Shown: positions 6,166 through 13,877 of the stretch, piece by piece
How positions within the stretch are numbered: the stretch's first letter is position 1
Layout of the letters: each line of letters begins with the position of its first letter
Assembly (NCBI GenBank): GCA_946480685.1
Contig: CAMLLI010000013.1
Span: 1 to 15,112 of the forward strand
Direction: 5' to 3'
Origin: an uncultured Flammeovirgaceae bacterium
Lineage (GTDB): Bacteria > Bacteroidota > Bacteroidia > Cytophagales > Cyclobacteriaceae
Length of the DNA stretch: 15,112 nt
Notes under the pieces: model-generated
Database searches by the model: none
Told to the model about the DNA's origin: nothing
What the model saw: only the letters and a program-made list of their open reading frames with translations
Made by a program: the position numbers and the translations under genes

Positions 6166-8898
6166 TTCATCATCCCAGTACGAAACCGTAACAACACCTT
6201 TATATTCTTTGTTGGAATATTTTACGAGGTAATAATACATGCCGGATGCTTCGCCTACGGCATACCACTTGAACTCACGATCAGCACTGGCAAAAACTTC
6301 TTTGCCCCAGCGGTTATAGATTGTGATGCCCTCGAAATGGCCCGCGCAATTATCGAGTGGAAGAATGTTGAGAAGTTCGCCTGTAGTGGCATCACGTTTC
6401 ATCATGGCGAAGTAATCGTTCTTTAAATCGCCATTGGGTGAAATGAAGTTAGGTGGAAGAAACTCGGTGTCGCTTCCATCTATATCTTTAATCTTGATAC
6501 TTACTTCTACAGTGTCTCCCTTTCCGTTAAAGCATCGGTCGTCTGTTACGAGGAAGGTGAAGATGTAATCATTTTCATATTGCCCGTTGGTAAAGATGTC
6601 GCATTCCGGTTTCCAGGTAAAAGGCGATTGTACACTGCCGCGACCTTCAGCACCCGTAAACGTGTAGCCCTCGGGTTGTACGTTACCTGTAGCAGAAAGT
6701 AATTTCAGTTGCAGCATGTCTGCTTCGGGGTACGTGTCGTGATCAATACCATTCAGGCTCAGATCGATTTGCTGGCCAAGCGTAACTACCATTGAGTTAT
6801 CAAGCGTCAAGGCTATAGCAGGGTTAACGCTCGACACAGACAATTGAGGTTTTGCATTATCCGGAGGCGTTAGTTTTACATTTACCACCAATGTATCGTA
6901 ATACAGAAAGCGACATTTATTTTCATTATCCGCTACGAGGAAGTGGAAGGTAAACTCATCTTTTACATCCAGGTCTACATTATCGCAGCGTATGTTCCAG
7001 GTAAAGAGTGAACTTACGTTTTCATAGTCGGTGTCCTGCGGAAATGAAATGGAGTAATCCGCCAAACTGAAATCTTTGCCCGTTCCCGTGAGTATGAGTT
7101 TATCTTTATCGAGATCTTTTCCATTCACGTGAAATATCAGCGACTGATTTACTTTTCTTTCAAGACTTACCGTATCGATCAATGTACTGTTGTTGGTAAG
7201 CTCGGGCGATGAAATAAGCGGTTTGCTGTTGCCCGGCAATTGTATCGTAAGATTTACCTTCATACGATCAGGATGATTGAAGGCACATTGATCTTCATCT
7301 TCAACCTGCAAGACTATATCAAAGTTTGTTCGATTGGTAAAATTAAATACGTCACACCGCGGGTCCCATGTTAGCTCTGTAAACAACGTATCGCCAACTT
7401 GTCCTAAAGATTTGAAAGATATACCGGCACTGGCCATATCAACACCAATACCTGGTATAATTACCTGTTTCATTTTGTCGCCATCTTCATCAACAGCTTT
7501 GATCAGCCATTTCTGCACAGGCGATCCTTCCGTTACGGTTTTGCTGATGTCGGCGGTAGAGTAATACGGGTTGTGATTAACCGGTGGAGTTATATTTACC
7601 AATACGCGGAGTGTATCAAAGTATGGAAGACTACACGCATCGTCAAACGCAACAATGCCAACCGTATAGGGACCTTCTATAAAGGGACATTCATCAAAAC
7701 AAATCCGGAATGTTTTTGTCGGGGCGGATGCAGTAAGTGTTACCGATGTAATCGCCGGAAGTATACCACTGACATCCTTTTTAAATCCTATAGGTATAGC
7801 TTTAATGGTAACGTTCTCAATAAAGCTATCCGAACTCTTCAATGCATCCGGATCAGATACCTGTACTTCAATACAGCGGTTGGCATCCGTTACGGTATTG
7901 CTGAAGGTAACGTTCATGTTTCCGTCATAGGTAAAATTGCTGTCGGTTAATTTCTTTCCGAGTATCTGCGGGGGTTCAGCTACCGGACACGCATCGACTA
8001 CAAGCATCTGGAAGTCGCGTCTTACTTCACCCAGCTTTATACCTTTTCTATACTCCTCGCACTTCACGGCAAAAACATATAGTCCCTGAGTTTTTGGTGT
8101 AACGGTTAGTAAACCATCAGTACTGATTTTCAGATCAGGTGAACCTCCTATAATATTTGTAAGACTAAAAGGCGATCGCCAAGTTACCAATGGATAAGGC
8201 GCAGGACTTGGTCCTCCGGAAGGTATGGCTTCTGCTGTGTGTGTGTTTAACGGAGTTACCAGGGTATATACCAGTGAATCGCCATCAACGTCTGTTCCGG
8301 CGAAGTCTGCATAATAAAATTTATCAGGACATGCATAGTCATTGAGGGGAGGGAACAGTCGCGGTGTTGAGTTTACAAAAGGCTGACCATTTTTAACAAC
8401 CGGGGGAAACTCCAGGTAAAAAGTTTGTCCTGCGGCATTTGGATAGTCAATTACTCCGGGAGGAGGCTCTTGACTAAGGATGTTAAGAAGGCCTTTGCTG
8501 TTATAGTTACGACAGCAACGTTCCCACACAATATAGTATCCTTCCGCATCGCCATATTGGCTGTCGGAAAATGTCATCAGTGTTTTATAGATGAGTTTGT
8601 CTGTTTCTATTTCGCCATTCGAACATTCGGGTTGTGTATACGAAACGCGCGAAATACTATCGAGCGGCAAAAATACATCCTGTACAAATCTATTGTCGCG
8701 CTTTCGAAAAATCCGGGCATTTACAAAAGTATCACGAGCTCCGTCAGCACCATTCTTGGCATCGAAATAAAGAATGAGTCGTACTTCGTAGCGATTCGTG
8801 GATATATACCGGATTTCGAACTCTCCGCCCACAATGTGCGAGGCAAGGGAAGGAAACGCCACCACAGCAAATACCAGCAGCAGTAAATATCTTTTCAT
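6148..8898 (-). CDS. Large surface/secreted protein with T9SS type B (gliding motility-associated) C-terminal domain
   Basis: A 916-residue protein. A signal peptide (MKRYLLLLVFAVVAFPSLA-S, 1-19) leads into the SHIVGGEFEIRYIS start and a WERCCRN motif (near 125-131), both typical of a group of large Bacteroidota adhesin-like proteins. The middle holds five modules of about 115-128 residues, each with a cysteine pair of spacing C-x21-23-C (280/304, 400/422, 515/538, 638/662, 766/789). Three carry a TW-x2-x-CD motif, so they look like Ig/cadherin-type beta sandwiches with a disulphide. The last 104 residues (from FLPPNFISPNGD at 813) are the type B sorting domain, with ITIYNRWGKEVF and GMYYYLVKYSNKEYKGVVTV, which directs export across the outer membrane by T9SS. 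An ATG at 8916 is in frame, but the predicted transcription start lies downstream of it, so MKRY at 8898 is chosen. The C-terminus runs 9 residues past the usual end of the domain. Confidence 0.88.
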   Translation of the reverse strand: MKRYLLLLVFAVVAFPSLASHIVGGEFEIRYISTNRYEVRLILYFDAKNGADGARDTFVNARIFRKRDNRFVQDVFLPLDSISRVSYTQPECSNGEIETDKLIYKTLMTFSDSQYGDAEGYYIVWERCCRNYNSKGLLNILSQEPPPGVIDYPNAAGQTFYLEFPPVVKNGQPFVNSTPRLFPPLNDYACPDKFYYADFAGTDVDGDSLVYTLVTPLNTHTAEAIPSGGPSPAPYPLVTWRSPFSLTNIIGGSPDLKISTDGLLTVTPKTQGLYVFAVKCEEYRKGIKLGEVRRDFQMLVVDACPVAEPPQILGKKLTDSNFTYDGNMNVTFSNTVTDANRCIEVQVSDPDALKSSDSFIENVTIKAIPIGFKKDVSGILPAITSVTLTASAPTKTFRICFDECPFIEGPYTVGIVAFDDACSLPYFDTLRVLVNITPPVNHNPYYSTADISKTVTEGSPVQKWLIKAVDEDGDKMKQVIIPGIGVDMASAGISFKSLGQVGDTLFTELTWDPRCDVFNFTNRTNFDIVLQVEDEDQCAFNHPDRMKVNLTIQLPGNSKPLISSPELTNNSTLIDTVSLERKVNQSLIFHVNGKDLDKDKLILTGTGKDFSLADYSISFPQDTDYENVSSLFTWNIRCDNVDLDVKDEFTFHFLVADNENKCRFLYYDTLVVNVKLTPPDNAKPQLSVSSVNPAIALTLDNSMVVTLGQQIDLSLNGIDHDTYPEADMLQLKLLSATGNVQPEGYTFTGAEGRGSVQSPFTWKPECDIFTNGQYENDYIFTFLVTDDRCFNGKGDTVEVSIKIKDIDGSDTEFLPPNFISPNGDLKNDYFAMMKRDATTGELLNILPLDNCAGHFEGITIYNRWGKEVFASADREFKWYAVGEASGMYYYLVKYSNKEYKGVVTVSYWDDESQAQR

Positions 8899-8916
8899 AA
8901 CGTTCCGGCTAGACAT

Positions 8917-8947
8917 TAAATATAGGGAATAAGGATGAAGCGAAAAA
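8917..8947 (-). promoter_or_regulatory. Likely promoter of the T9SS surface protein gene
   Basis: On the minus strand TTTT (8947-8944), 19 nt, then TATATTTA (8924-8917) matches TTTG-N19-TAnnTTTG with one mismatch in each element. Transcription would start near 8911, which makes the ATG at 8916 unusable and supports the start at 8898. Confidence 0.4.
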
Positions 8948-8961
8948 CCCCCGCAGGTTTG

Positions 8962-8969
8962 TATTTTTG
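8962..8969 (+). promoter_or_regulatory. -7 box of rlmD, giving a leaderless or very short-leader mRNA
   Basis: A perfect TATTTTTG box lies 7 nt before the ATG at 8977, so transcription should start at about 8975, at or next to the start codon. No TTTG is found at the ideal -33 position. The box argues against the upstream in-frame ATG at 8935. Confidence 0.5.
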
Positions 8970-8976
8970 CGCCCTT

Positions 8977-10425
8977 ATGCGAAAAGGAGACATAATCGAA
9001 AATCTTGTAGTCGAAACCATGGCATCTGAGGGCAAATGCGTTTCGCGTGTAGATGGTAAAGTGATTTTTTTACAGGGCGGAGCACCGGGCGACACCGTAG
9101 ATGCACGCCTGACGAAAATAAAAAGCAGCTTTCTGGAAGGCACAGTAACGGCTATTAAAAAATTCTCGGCCGATCGCGAGACTCCTTTTTGTATTCACTT
9201 CGGCTTATGCGGAGGCTGCTCGTGGCAGCATATCAACTATCCTACGCAGTTGCTGTATAAGCAAAAGCAGGTGGTAGATAACCTGGAACGATTGGGAGGA
9301 TTAACATTTCCGGCAATCAGGCCTATTGTCGGATCTGCCAAAACCAGATTTTATCGCAACAAACTCGACTATACATTTTCAGCAGAACGCTGGCTCACGA
9401 AAGAGGAGCTTCACGAGCGCAAAGAAGCATTGCCCGATGCACGCATGCATCAACTATATACACCGGAAGATGTAGCGCTCGGCTATCACATACCGCGTAA
9501 ATATGATCTGGTGTTTGACGTAAAAGAATGTCACCTGCAGCCGGATCCATCCAATGCTATACGTCTTGCTGTTAAAGATGAAGCGATGAAAGCATCGATT
9601 CCGTTCTTTGATCTGCGCAAGCAAATCGGTTTTCTCCGTACCGTTACCATTCGTACTGCAAATACGGGTGAGACCATGATTATTCTGCAGGTAACATATG
9701 ATAAGATGGAGTGGATCGAACGTATACTTCATCGTCTGGAAAAAGATTTTCCGCAGATTACTTCGTTCAATTATGTTATCAATGGCAAGAAGAACGATAC
9801 GTTTGCTGATCTGAATATAGTGTGCTGGAAAGGTAATCCCTATATAACCGAATCGATGCCGAAGCCTGACGGCTCAGGCACACTTCAATTTCGCGTAGGA
9901 CCAAAATCATTTTATCAGACTAATTCAGAACAGGCTTACGAACTATATAGAATTACCTGGGAGATGGCGGAGTTGAAAGGCGATGAGCTTGTATACGATT
10001 TATATACCGGCACGGGCACCATTGCCAACTTTGTAGCAGGCCAGGCAAAGAAAGTAATAGGACTTGAATATGTAGCCGCTGCGATTGAAGATGCAAAAGT
10101 GAATTCGCAGATCAACAATATTTCCAATACTGATTTTTACGCGGGCGATATAAAGGATCTGCTGGATGATGATTTTCTAAGTAAACATGGAAGACCGGAT
10201 ACAGTAATTACCGATCCGCCACGCGCAGGCATGCATGAAGATGTATGCAAAATGCTTTTGAAGGCAGAGCCCAGGAAGATAGTATATGTAAGCTGTAACC
10301 CTGCCACACAGGCGCGCGACCTGAGTATACTATCTGAGAAATATACTATCGTTGCTGTGCAGCCGGTAGATATGTTTCCGCATACCATGCATGTAGAGAA
10401 TGTTGTGAGCCTGGTACGAAAGTAA
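8977..10425 (+). CDS. rlmD: 23S rRNA (uracil-C5)-methyltransferase, RlmD/RumA family
   Basis: A 482-residue SAM-dependent RNA methyltransferase of the TrmA/RlmD family, which makes 5-methyluridine in 23S rRNA (U1939 in E. coli numbering for RlmD). An N-terminal TRAM-type RNA-binding region (about 1-62) is followed by the Fe-S cluster cysteines C72-x5-C78-x2-C81 and C185. The methyltransferase domain has YDLYTGTGTIANF for SAM binding, DPPRAGMH, and the catalytic C440 in VYVSCNPATQARDL. All key residues are present. An upstream ATG at 8935 adds 14 residues (MKRKTPAGLYFCAL) that would cover the -7 box. The ATG at 8977 gives MRKGDIIENLVVE, a normal start for the family. The exact target base could differ, since some members also modify U747. 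It is divergent from the surface protein gene. Confidence 0.88.
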   Translation: MRKGDIIENLVVETMASEGKCVSRVDGKVIFLQGGAPGDTVDARLTKIKSSFLEGTVTAIKKFSADRETPFCIHFGLCGGCSWQHINYPTQLLYKQKQVVDNLERLGGLTFPAIRPIVGSAKTRFYRNKLDYTFSAERWLTKEELHERKEALPDARMHQLYTPEDVALGYHIPRKYDLVFDVKECHLQPDPSNAIRLAVKDEAMKASIPFFDLRKQIGFLRTVTIRTANTGETMIILQVTYDKMEWIERILHRLEKDFPQITSFNYVINGKKNDTFADLNIVCWKGNPYITESMPKPDGSGTLQFRVGPKSFYQTNSEQAYELYRITWEMAELKGDELVYDLYTGTGTIANFVAGQAKKVIGLEYVAAAIEDAKVNSQINNISNTDFYAGDIKDLLDDDFLSKHGRPDTVITDPPRAGMHEDVCKMLLKAEPRKIVYVSCNPATQARDLSILSEKYTIVAVQPVDMFPHTMHVENVVSLVRK

Positions 10426-10857
10426 GATGCTGCAATAATACCTCGAAGTATATTCTGCTCGTAAAATATGGTTAATACACAGGGCAATGTATGTCGGATT
10501 CAGTCAATGCAAAAAGTCTTTTTTAACTCGGCAGTAATGTTGTAAGTAAGGAAGACTTGAGAACGTTGAAAGAAATTAATATAAATCTCCTGAACCTCAT
10601 GCATTAAGGAGGAGAGAAAGCACTCGTAACCAGGATTAATTTCGGGTACATGCAAAGTATATATACATGTAAGGTGTATTGCAATTTGTTTACGTTGTCG
10701 GTAATTGTGTACTAGTTTTTTCGGATTGCTCCGTAATTCTACGGACTGAGTTTTCTGTATAAAGTTCAAATCATACTGGTCAATAAACCGGATGCAAGGT
10801 TGTTGTCGCTGTGCGCATTTTTGTCAATCTCTACAAACAAAAAATCTATATATCGGT
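10426..10857. other. Intergenic stretch between rlmD and the STAS-like cluster
   Basis: These 432 bases hold no gene I can support. A minus-strand frame of 89 codons (10500-10769) has no domain, signal peptide or upstream promoter and looks fortuitous. Short inverted repeats are visible: TCTCCT (10586-10591) with AGGAGA (10610-10615), and TACATG (10647-10652) with CATGTA (10666-10671). There is no clear terminator for rlmD. A -7-like box CATTTTTG at 10816-10823 (one mismatch) lies 34 nt before the first STAS-like start codon and is the best promoter candidate for that cluster. Confidence 0.5.
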
Positions 10858-11301
10858 ATGAACGAACTGATTTTTGAAACCGACTTTGTGCAACTTCATT
10901 TTGATGCCACTGTTCCGTGCGTTACCGCCACGTTACTTCGTTTTATGAATCACGAAGAATATAAGTTGCATCTGAACACGGGCCTTGATATCATGAAAGA
11001 TAAAATTAAAAGCACAGGTCGAATGATGTGGCTGCCGGATACTCGCTTATCTCCGGTATTTGCTGATGAAGATACTGCGTGGGCTATTGAAGACTGGACT
11101 CCGCGTGCACTGGTTGCAGGTATATATCACGTTGCTTTTGTTATCCCGCAAAGCGAATGGGCAAAGGTAGGCGTTGAAGATTATGGTGAAGGATCCAAAG
11201 GCGATGGCGAAAAGCAGGGAATGACGGTTGCATTTTTCACGAGCCAGGAGGAAGCGAAGGAATGGTTCAGAAATTTGAATAAATATACTGTAGCGAAATA
11301 A
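10858..11301 (+). CDS. SpoIIAA/STAS-like small protein, copy 1 of 3
   Basis: A 147-residue soluble protein without signal peptide or membrane helix. It alternates strands and helices in the way of the SpoIIAA/STAS-SEC14-like fold: an N-terminal strand pair (4-16), helix 31-50, then MMWLPDTR (56-63), helix 70-86 with W75-A76, strand HVAFVIP (91-97) and a final helix EEAKEWFRNL (131-140). It lacks the phospho-acceptor serine motif of classical anti-anti-sigma factors. The ATG at 10858 is chosen over an in-frame start 22 codons upstream because the upstream codons are Cys-rich junk and the two downstream paralogues start at the matching place. It is the most divergent of the three copies. The next gene begins 1 nt after its stop, so the two are co-translated or coupled. 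Confidence 0.72.
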   Translation: MNELIFETDFVQLHFDATVPCVTATLLRFMNHEEYKLHLNTGLDIMKDKIKSTGRMMWLPDTRLSPVFADEDTAWAIEDWTPRALVAGIYHVAFVIPQSEWAKVGVEDYGEGSKGDGEKQGMTVAFFTSQEEAKEWFRNLNKYTVAK

Positions 11302-11302
11302 T

Positions 11303-11725
11303 ATGACAGAACGCATTTATGCTGTTGACAACGGGTATATAGATTACGATCCGTCCATCCCGGGCTTTATTTCTGCTGTAGTAGGGTATATGCCTTCGCC
11401 TGAGTTCAGACTTTTTATGATGGCGGGGCTCGATCTCCTGACTGAAAAGATAGACCTTCTCGGTAATGTTGCCTGGATTGCTGATATCCGGAAAACTGAA
11501 ATTTATGATCAGGAGGATATCGAGTGGGCTCTCGGCTGGAACAAAAAAGCTTACGAAGCGGGTCTTCGATACGTGGCGATGATTATGCCGGAAAGTATGT
11601 TTGCCACACTCAACGTGCAGGAGTATATGGAGGAGCGTAAAAGGAAGTCAGACACGTTGGTGGTAAAACAGTTTGGTGACCTGGATTCAGCAAAAGAATG
11701 GTATAGCTATGTGCTAAAGCCATAA
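11303..11725 (+). CDS. SpoIIAA/STAS-like small protein, copy 2 of 3
   Basis: A 140-residue paralogue of its neighbours. It aligns without gaps to copy 3 over most of the N-terminal half: GYIDYDPxxP (11-20), M30, EFRxFMM (34-40), W58-I-A-D61-x-[RK] and W75-A76, then an A-G pair near 86-87, VQEYMEE and a final AKEWYSYVLKP helix. The stop-to-start distance to copy 1 is 1 nt, a sign of translational coupling. No catalytic residue pattern is seen. D61 and D15/D17 are conserved acids with possible functional weight. The role is unknown; by fold it could be a protein-partner or small-ligand module. Confidence 0.72.
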   Translation: MTERIYAVDNGYIDYDPSIPGFISAVVGYMPSPEFRLFMMAGLDLLTEKIDLLGNVAWIADIRKTEIYDQEDIEWALGWNKKAYEAGLRYVAMIMPESMFATLNVQEYMEERKRKSDTLVVKQFGDLDSAKEWYSYVLKP

Positions 11726-11799
11726 TGCTACATCGTCACGCAGCGATGAAAATGTATGTTACAAATATAGTATAGATAACCTAAACAAATATAGCGTCA

Positions 11800-12222
11800 A
11801 TGATCACAAGACTTTACTCCGTAACACAAGGATATATAGATTACGATCCGGTTGTTCCTTGCCTTGTCGGCTGTATCGATAGTTATATGACTTCAGAGGA
11901 ATTCAGAAGTTTTATGATGAAAGGACTGGAGCTGATTCAACAGAAGGTGAAAGAACATGGAAAGATGTCTTGGATTGCAGATCTGAAAAAGTCTGATGTT
12001 TTTGATCTGGCCGATACGGAATGGGCTAGTCAGTACTGGCACGTGGAGGCTCATAAAGCCGGAATAGCATGTGCTGCATTTGTAATACAGGATAATGTGT
12101 TTGCCGTTACAAACGTGGAAGAGTTTATGGAGCGTGTCGATCATGCGGTTATTACTTCCAATTCCTTCAGCACCCTGGATGACGCCAAACGCTGGTGCAG
12201 CAAAACGCTGAAAGGCAAATAA
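11800..12222 (+). CDS. SpoIIAA/STAS-like small protein, copy 3 of 3
   Basis: A 140-residue paralogue, closest to copy 2. Both share an exact 18-nt DNA match TATATAGATTACGATCCG (11336-11353 and 11833-11850) coding for the YIDYDP motif, which points to tandem duplication. It keeps W58-I-A-D61-L-K-K, D72-T-E-W75-A and a C-terminal DDAKRWCSKTLKG helix. It carries four cysteines (C21, C25, C91, C133), more than the other copies. A 74-nt gap separates it from copy 2; I see no -7 box there, only a small hairpin (CATCG/CGATG near 11732-11749), so it is probably in the same transcript. Confidence 0.72.
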   Translation: MITRLYSVTQGYIDYDPVVPCLVGCIDSYMTSEEFRSFMMKGLELIQQKVKEHGKMSWIADLKKSDVFDLADTEWASQYWHVEAHKAGIACAAFVIQDNVFAVTNVEEFMERVDHAVITSNSFSTLDDAKRWCSKTLKGK

Positions 12223-12274
12223 GACGGAACGTTACATCGCTACCAAACACTAGTTATAAAAATTTTTTAGTCAT

Positions 12275-12282
12275 TATACTTG
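12275..12282 (+). promoter_or_regulatory. Possible -7 box of the aminotransferase gene
   Basis: TATACTTG (12275-12282) matches TAnnTTTG at all but one fixed base and would start transcription near 12288, leaving a 44-nt leader. The -33 position is poor (AGTT at 12252-12255). Confidence 0.28.
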
Positions 12283-12331
12283 AATCCTTCCTGCAAAACT
12301 CTCAACATCGCTGCCTGAAAATTTTTTAATC

Positions 12332-13654
12332 ATGCGGCAGAAGTTATTAAGTGAAGGTGCAAAGGAATTAAGCTATGAGATCCGTGAGATCGTAAAGAAG
12401 GCAGACCAGTTAAAGAAACTCGGTGTCGCCATCTCATGGGAGAACATTGGCGACCCTATACAGAAGCATCACAAACTTCCGCAGTGGATCAAGGATATCA
12501 TCTCTGACATGATGAAGCAGGATGATACCTATAGCTACTGTCCTTCCAAAGGGATGCTGGAAACAAGAGAATTCCTGGCCAGACAAACCAACGCCATGGG
12601 CGGTGTACAAATTACCGCGGAAGATATCTGTTTCTTTAACGGACTCGGTGATGCTATATCCAAGGCATACCAGTTCATATCACGTACATCTCGGGTAATC
12701 GGTCCGTCACCGGCTTACTCTACACACTCGAGTGCCGAAGCCGCGCACGCAGCGCATGAACCATTGACTTATAAACTGGATCCCAACAATAAATGGTATC
12801 CGGACCTGGATGATCTGTACAACAAGGTAAAGTATAATCCGAACGTAGTAGGTATACTCATTATCAATCCCGATAACCCAACGGGAATGGTATATCCGCT
12901 GGAGACATTAAAGCGTATCGTTGAGATCGCGAAGGAATTCAATCTCTTTCTGCTTGCGGATGAGATCTATATTAACATCACGTATAACGGAGCGCGGGCA
13001 TATTCACTGGCAGAGATCATTGAAGATGTACCGGGTATATCCATGAAAGGTATATCCAAGGAATTACCGTGGCCGGGTGCGCGCTGCGGATGGATGGAAT
13101 ACTATAACCGCGATAAGGATGAAGACTTCAACCGGTTTTGTCAGGCGCTGGACAACGCCAAGATGATTGAAGTGTGTTCTACCAAATTGCCGCAGCTCAC
13201 GATACCAAAAATACTGGGCGACCCTCGCTTCAAAGTATATCGCGAGGAAACCAATAAGAATATAGGTCGCAGAAGTAAGATCATATCCGATATACTGGGT
13301 ACTGTGCCGCAGCTTACGTTCAACGAAACGTTTGGAGCTTTTTACAACACCATTATATTCCGCGATGGAAGTTTGAAGTCAACGCAGAAGTTGAAGATTG
13401 CGAACGCGCAGATCAGCGGACTGGTTGATAGCTGGGTAAATAATACCGATGGCACTCCGAAACAAGATATAGCGTTGGATAAACGCTTTGTATACTACTT
13501 GCTTGGCGCCAAAGGCGTTTGCGTAGTGCCTATATCATCGTTCTGTTCGGAGCTGCAAGGCTTCCGCGTTACTTTACTGGAAGAAGATGAAGATACACTC
13601 GTTAAAACCTTCACAGCTATCCGTGATGGTATCGTAGAGTATCTGCAATCGTAA
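12332..13654 (+). CDS. Class I PLP-dependent aminotransferase
   Basis: A 440-residue fold-type I aminotransferase. The cofactor residues are in order: Y/S in DDTYSYCPSKGMLETR (substrate-side loop near 70-85), N182 in NPDNPTG (179-185), D210 in LLADEIY, the Schiff-base lysine K243 in ISKELPWPGARCGW, and R412 in the GFRVTLLEE segment, which binds the substrate carboxylate. These enzymes move an amino group from an amino acid to a 2-oxo acid. The sequence resembles the aspartate/alanine aminotransferase branch (AlaA-like), but I cannot fix the substrate. It is slightly longer than the usual 390-410 residues; the extra length lies in the C-terminal domain (for example VDSWVNNTDGTPKQ). It follows the STAS-like cluster after 109 nt, and a functional link is not evident. 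Confidence 0.88.
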   Translation: MRQKLLSEGAKELSYEIREIVKKADQLKKLGVAISWENIGDPIQKHHKLPQWIKDIISDMMKQDDTYSYCPSKGMLETREFLARQTNAMGGVQITAEDICFFNGLGDAISKAYQFISRTSRVIGPSPAYSTHSSAEAAHAAHEPLTYKLDPNNKWYPDLDDLYNKVKYNPNVVGILIINPDNPTGMVYPLETLKRIVEIAKEFNLFLLADEIYINITYNGARAYSLAEIIEDVPGISMKGISKELPWPGARCGWMEYYNRDKDEDFNRFCQALDNAKMIEVCSTKLPQLTIPKILGDPRFKVYREETNKNIGRRSKIISDILGTVPQLTFNETFGAFYNTIIFRDGSLKSTQKLKIANAQISGLVDSWVNNTDGTPKQDIALDKRFVYYLLGAKGVCVVPISSFCSELQGFRVTLLEEDEDTLVKTFTAIRDGIVEYLQS

Positions 13655-13664
13655 TGTTTTTTTT

Positions 13665-13745
13665 CCGCAGATTGAACAGATAAAGGCAGATAAAACGCAT
13701 TTGATTTTTTCAAATTTGTTCTGCATCCATCCGCGTAATCTGCGG
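13665..13745. repeat. Long imperfect palindrome, REP-like dispersed repeat
   Basis: CCGCAGATT (13665-13673) is the exact reverse complement of AATCTGCGG (13737-13745). Between them are further paired parts: the central hairpin ATTTGA/TCAAAT around a T-run, and GCAGA/TCTGC between. The left arm also has AGATAAA-type direct repeats. A T-run (13657-13664) lies just before it. Sequences of the kind CGCAGATTnnnGCAGAT are recalled from intergenic repeats in unrelated bacterial genomes. It lies directly after the aminotransferase stop, and the stem could also act as a terminator for it. Confidence 0.55.
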
Positions 13746-13814
13746 GAAAACAAATTCCGGAATCGAACACCCTGCGCTGTTACCGGACGATGGTTTTCCT
13801 GAAAAACCGCTTAT

Positions 13815-13845
13815 TTTGATCATTTTGGCAATGGTATGACCTTTG
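13815..13845 (+). promoter_or_regulatory. Promoter of the ABC permease gene
   Basis: TTTG (13815-13818), exactly 19 nt, then GACCTTTG (13838-13845) matches the Bacteroidota promoter with one mismatch at the first base of the -7 box. Transcription would start near 13851, giving a leader of about 27 nt. A 6-bp inverted repeat GGTTTT (13792-13797)/AAAACC (13803-13808) sits just upstream. Confidence 0.55.
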
Positions 13846-13877
13846 TCTCCATCACTGTCAAATCCTAAACGCTGGGT

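Noticed and set aside
7334..8886. Plus-strand frames of 76-153 codons inside the surface protein gene
   Set aside because: Antisense shadows of a 916-residue gene with clear domains.
10500..10769. 89-codon minus-strand frame between rlmD and the STAS-like genes
   Set aside because: No domain, signal, promoter or ribosome-binding site; a low-complexity AT-rich region where chance frames are expected.
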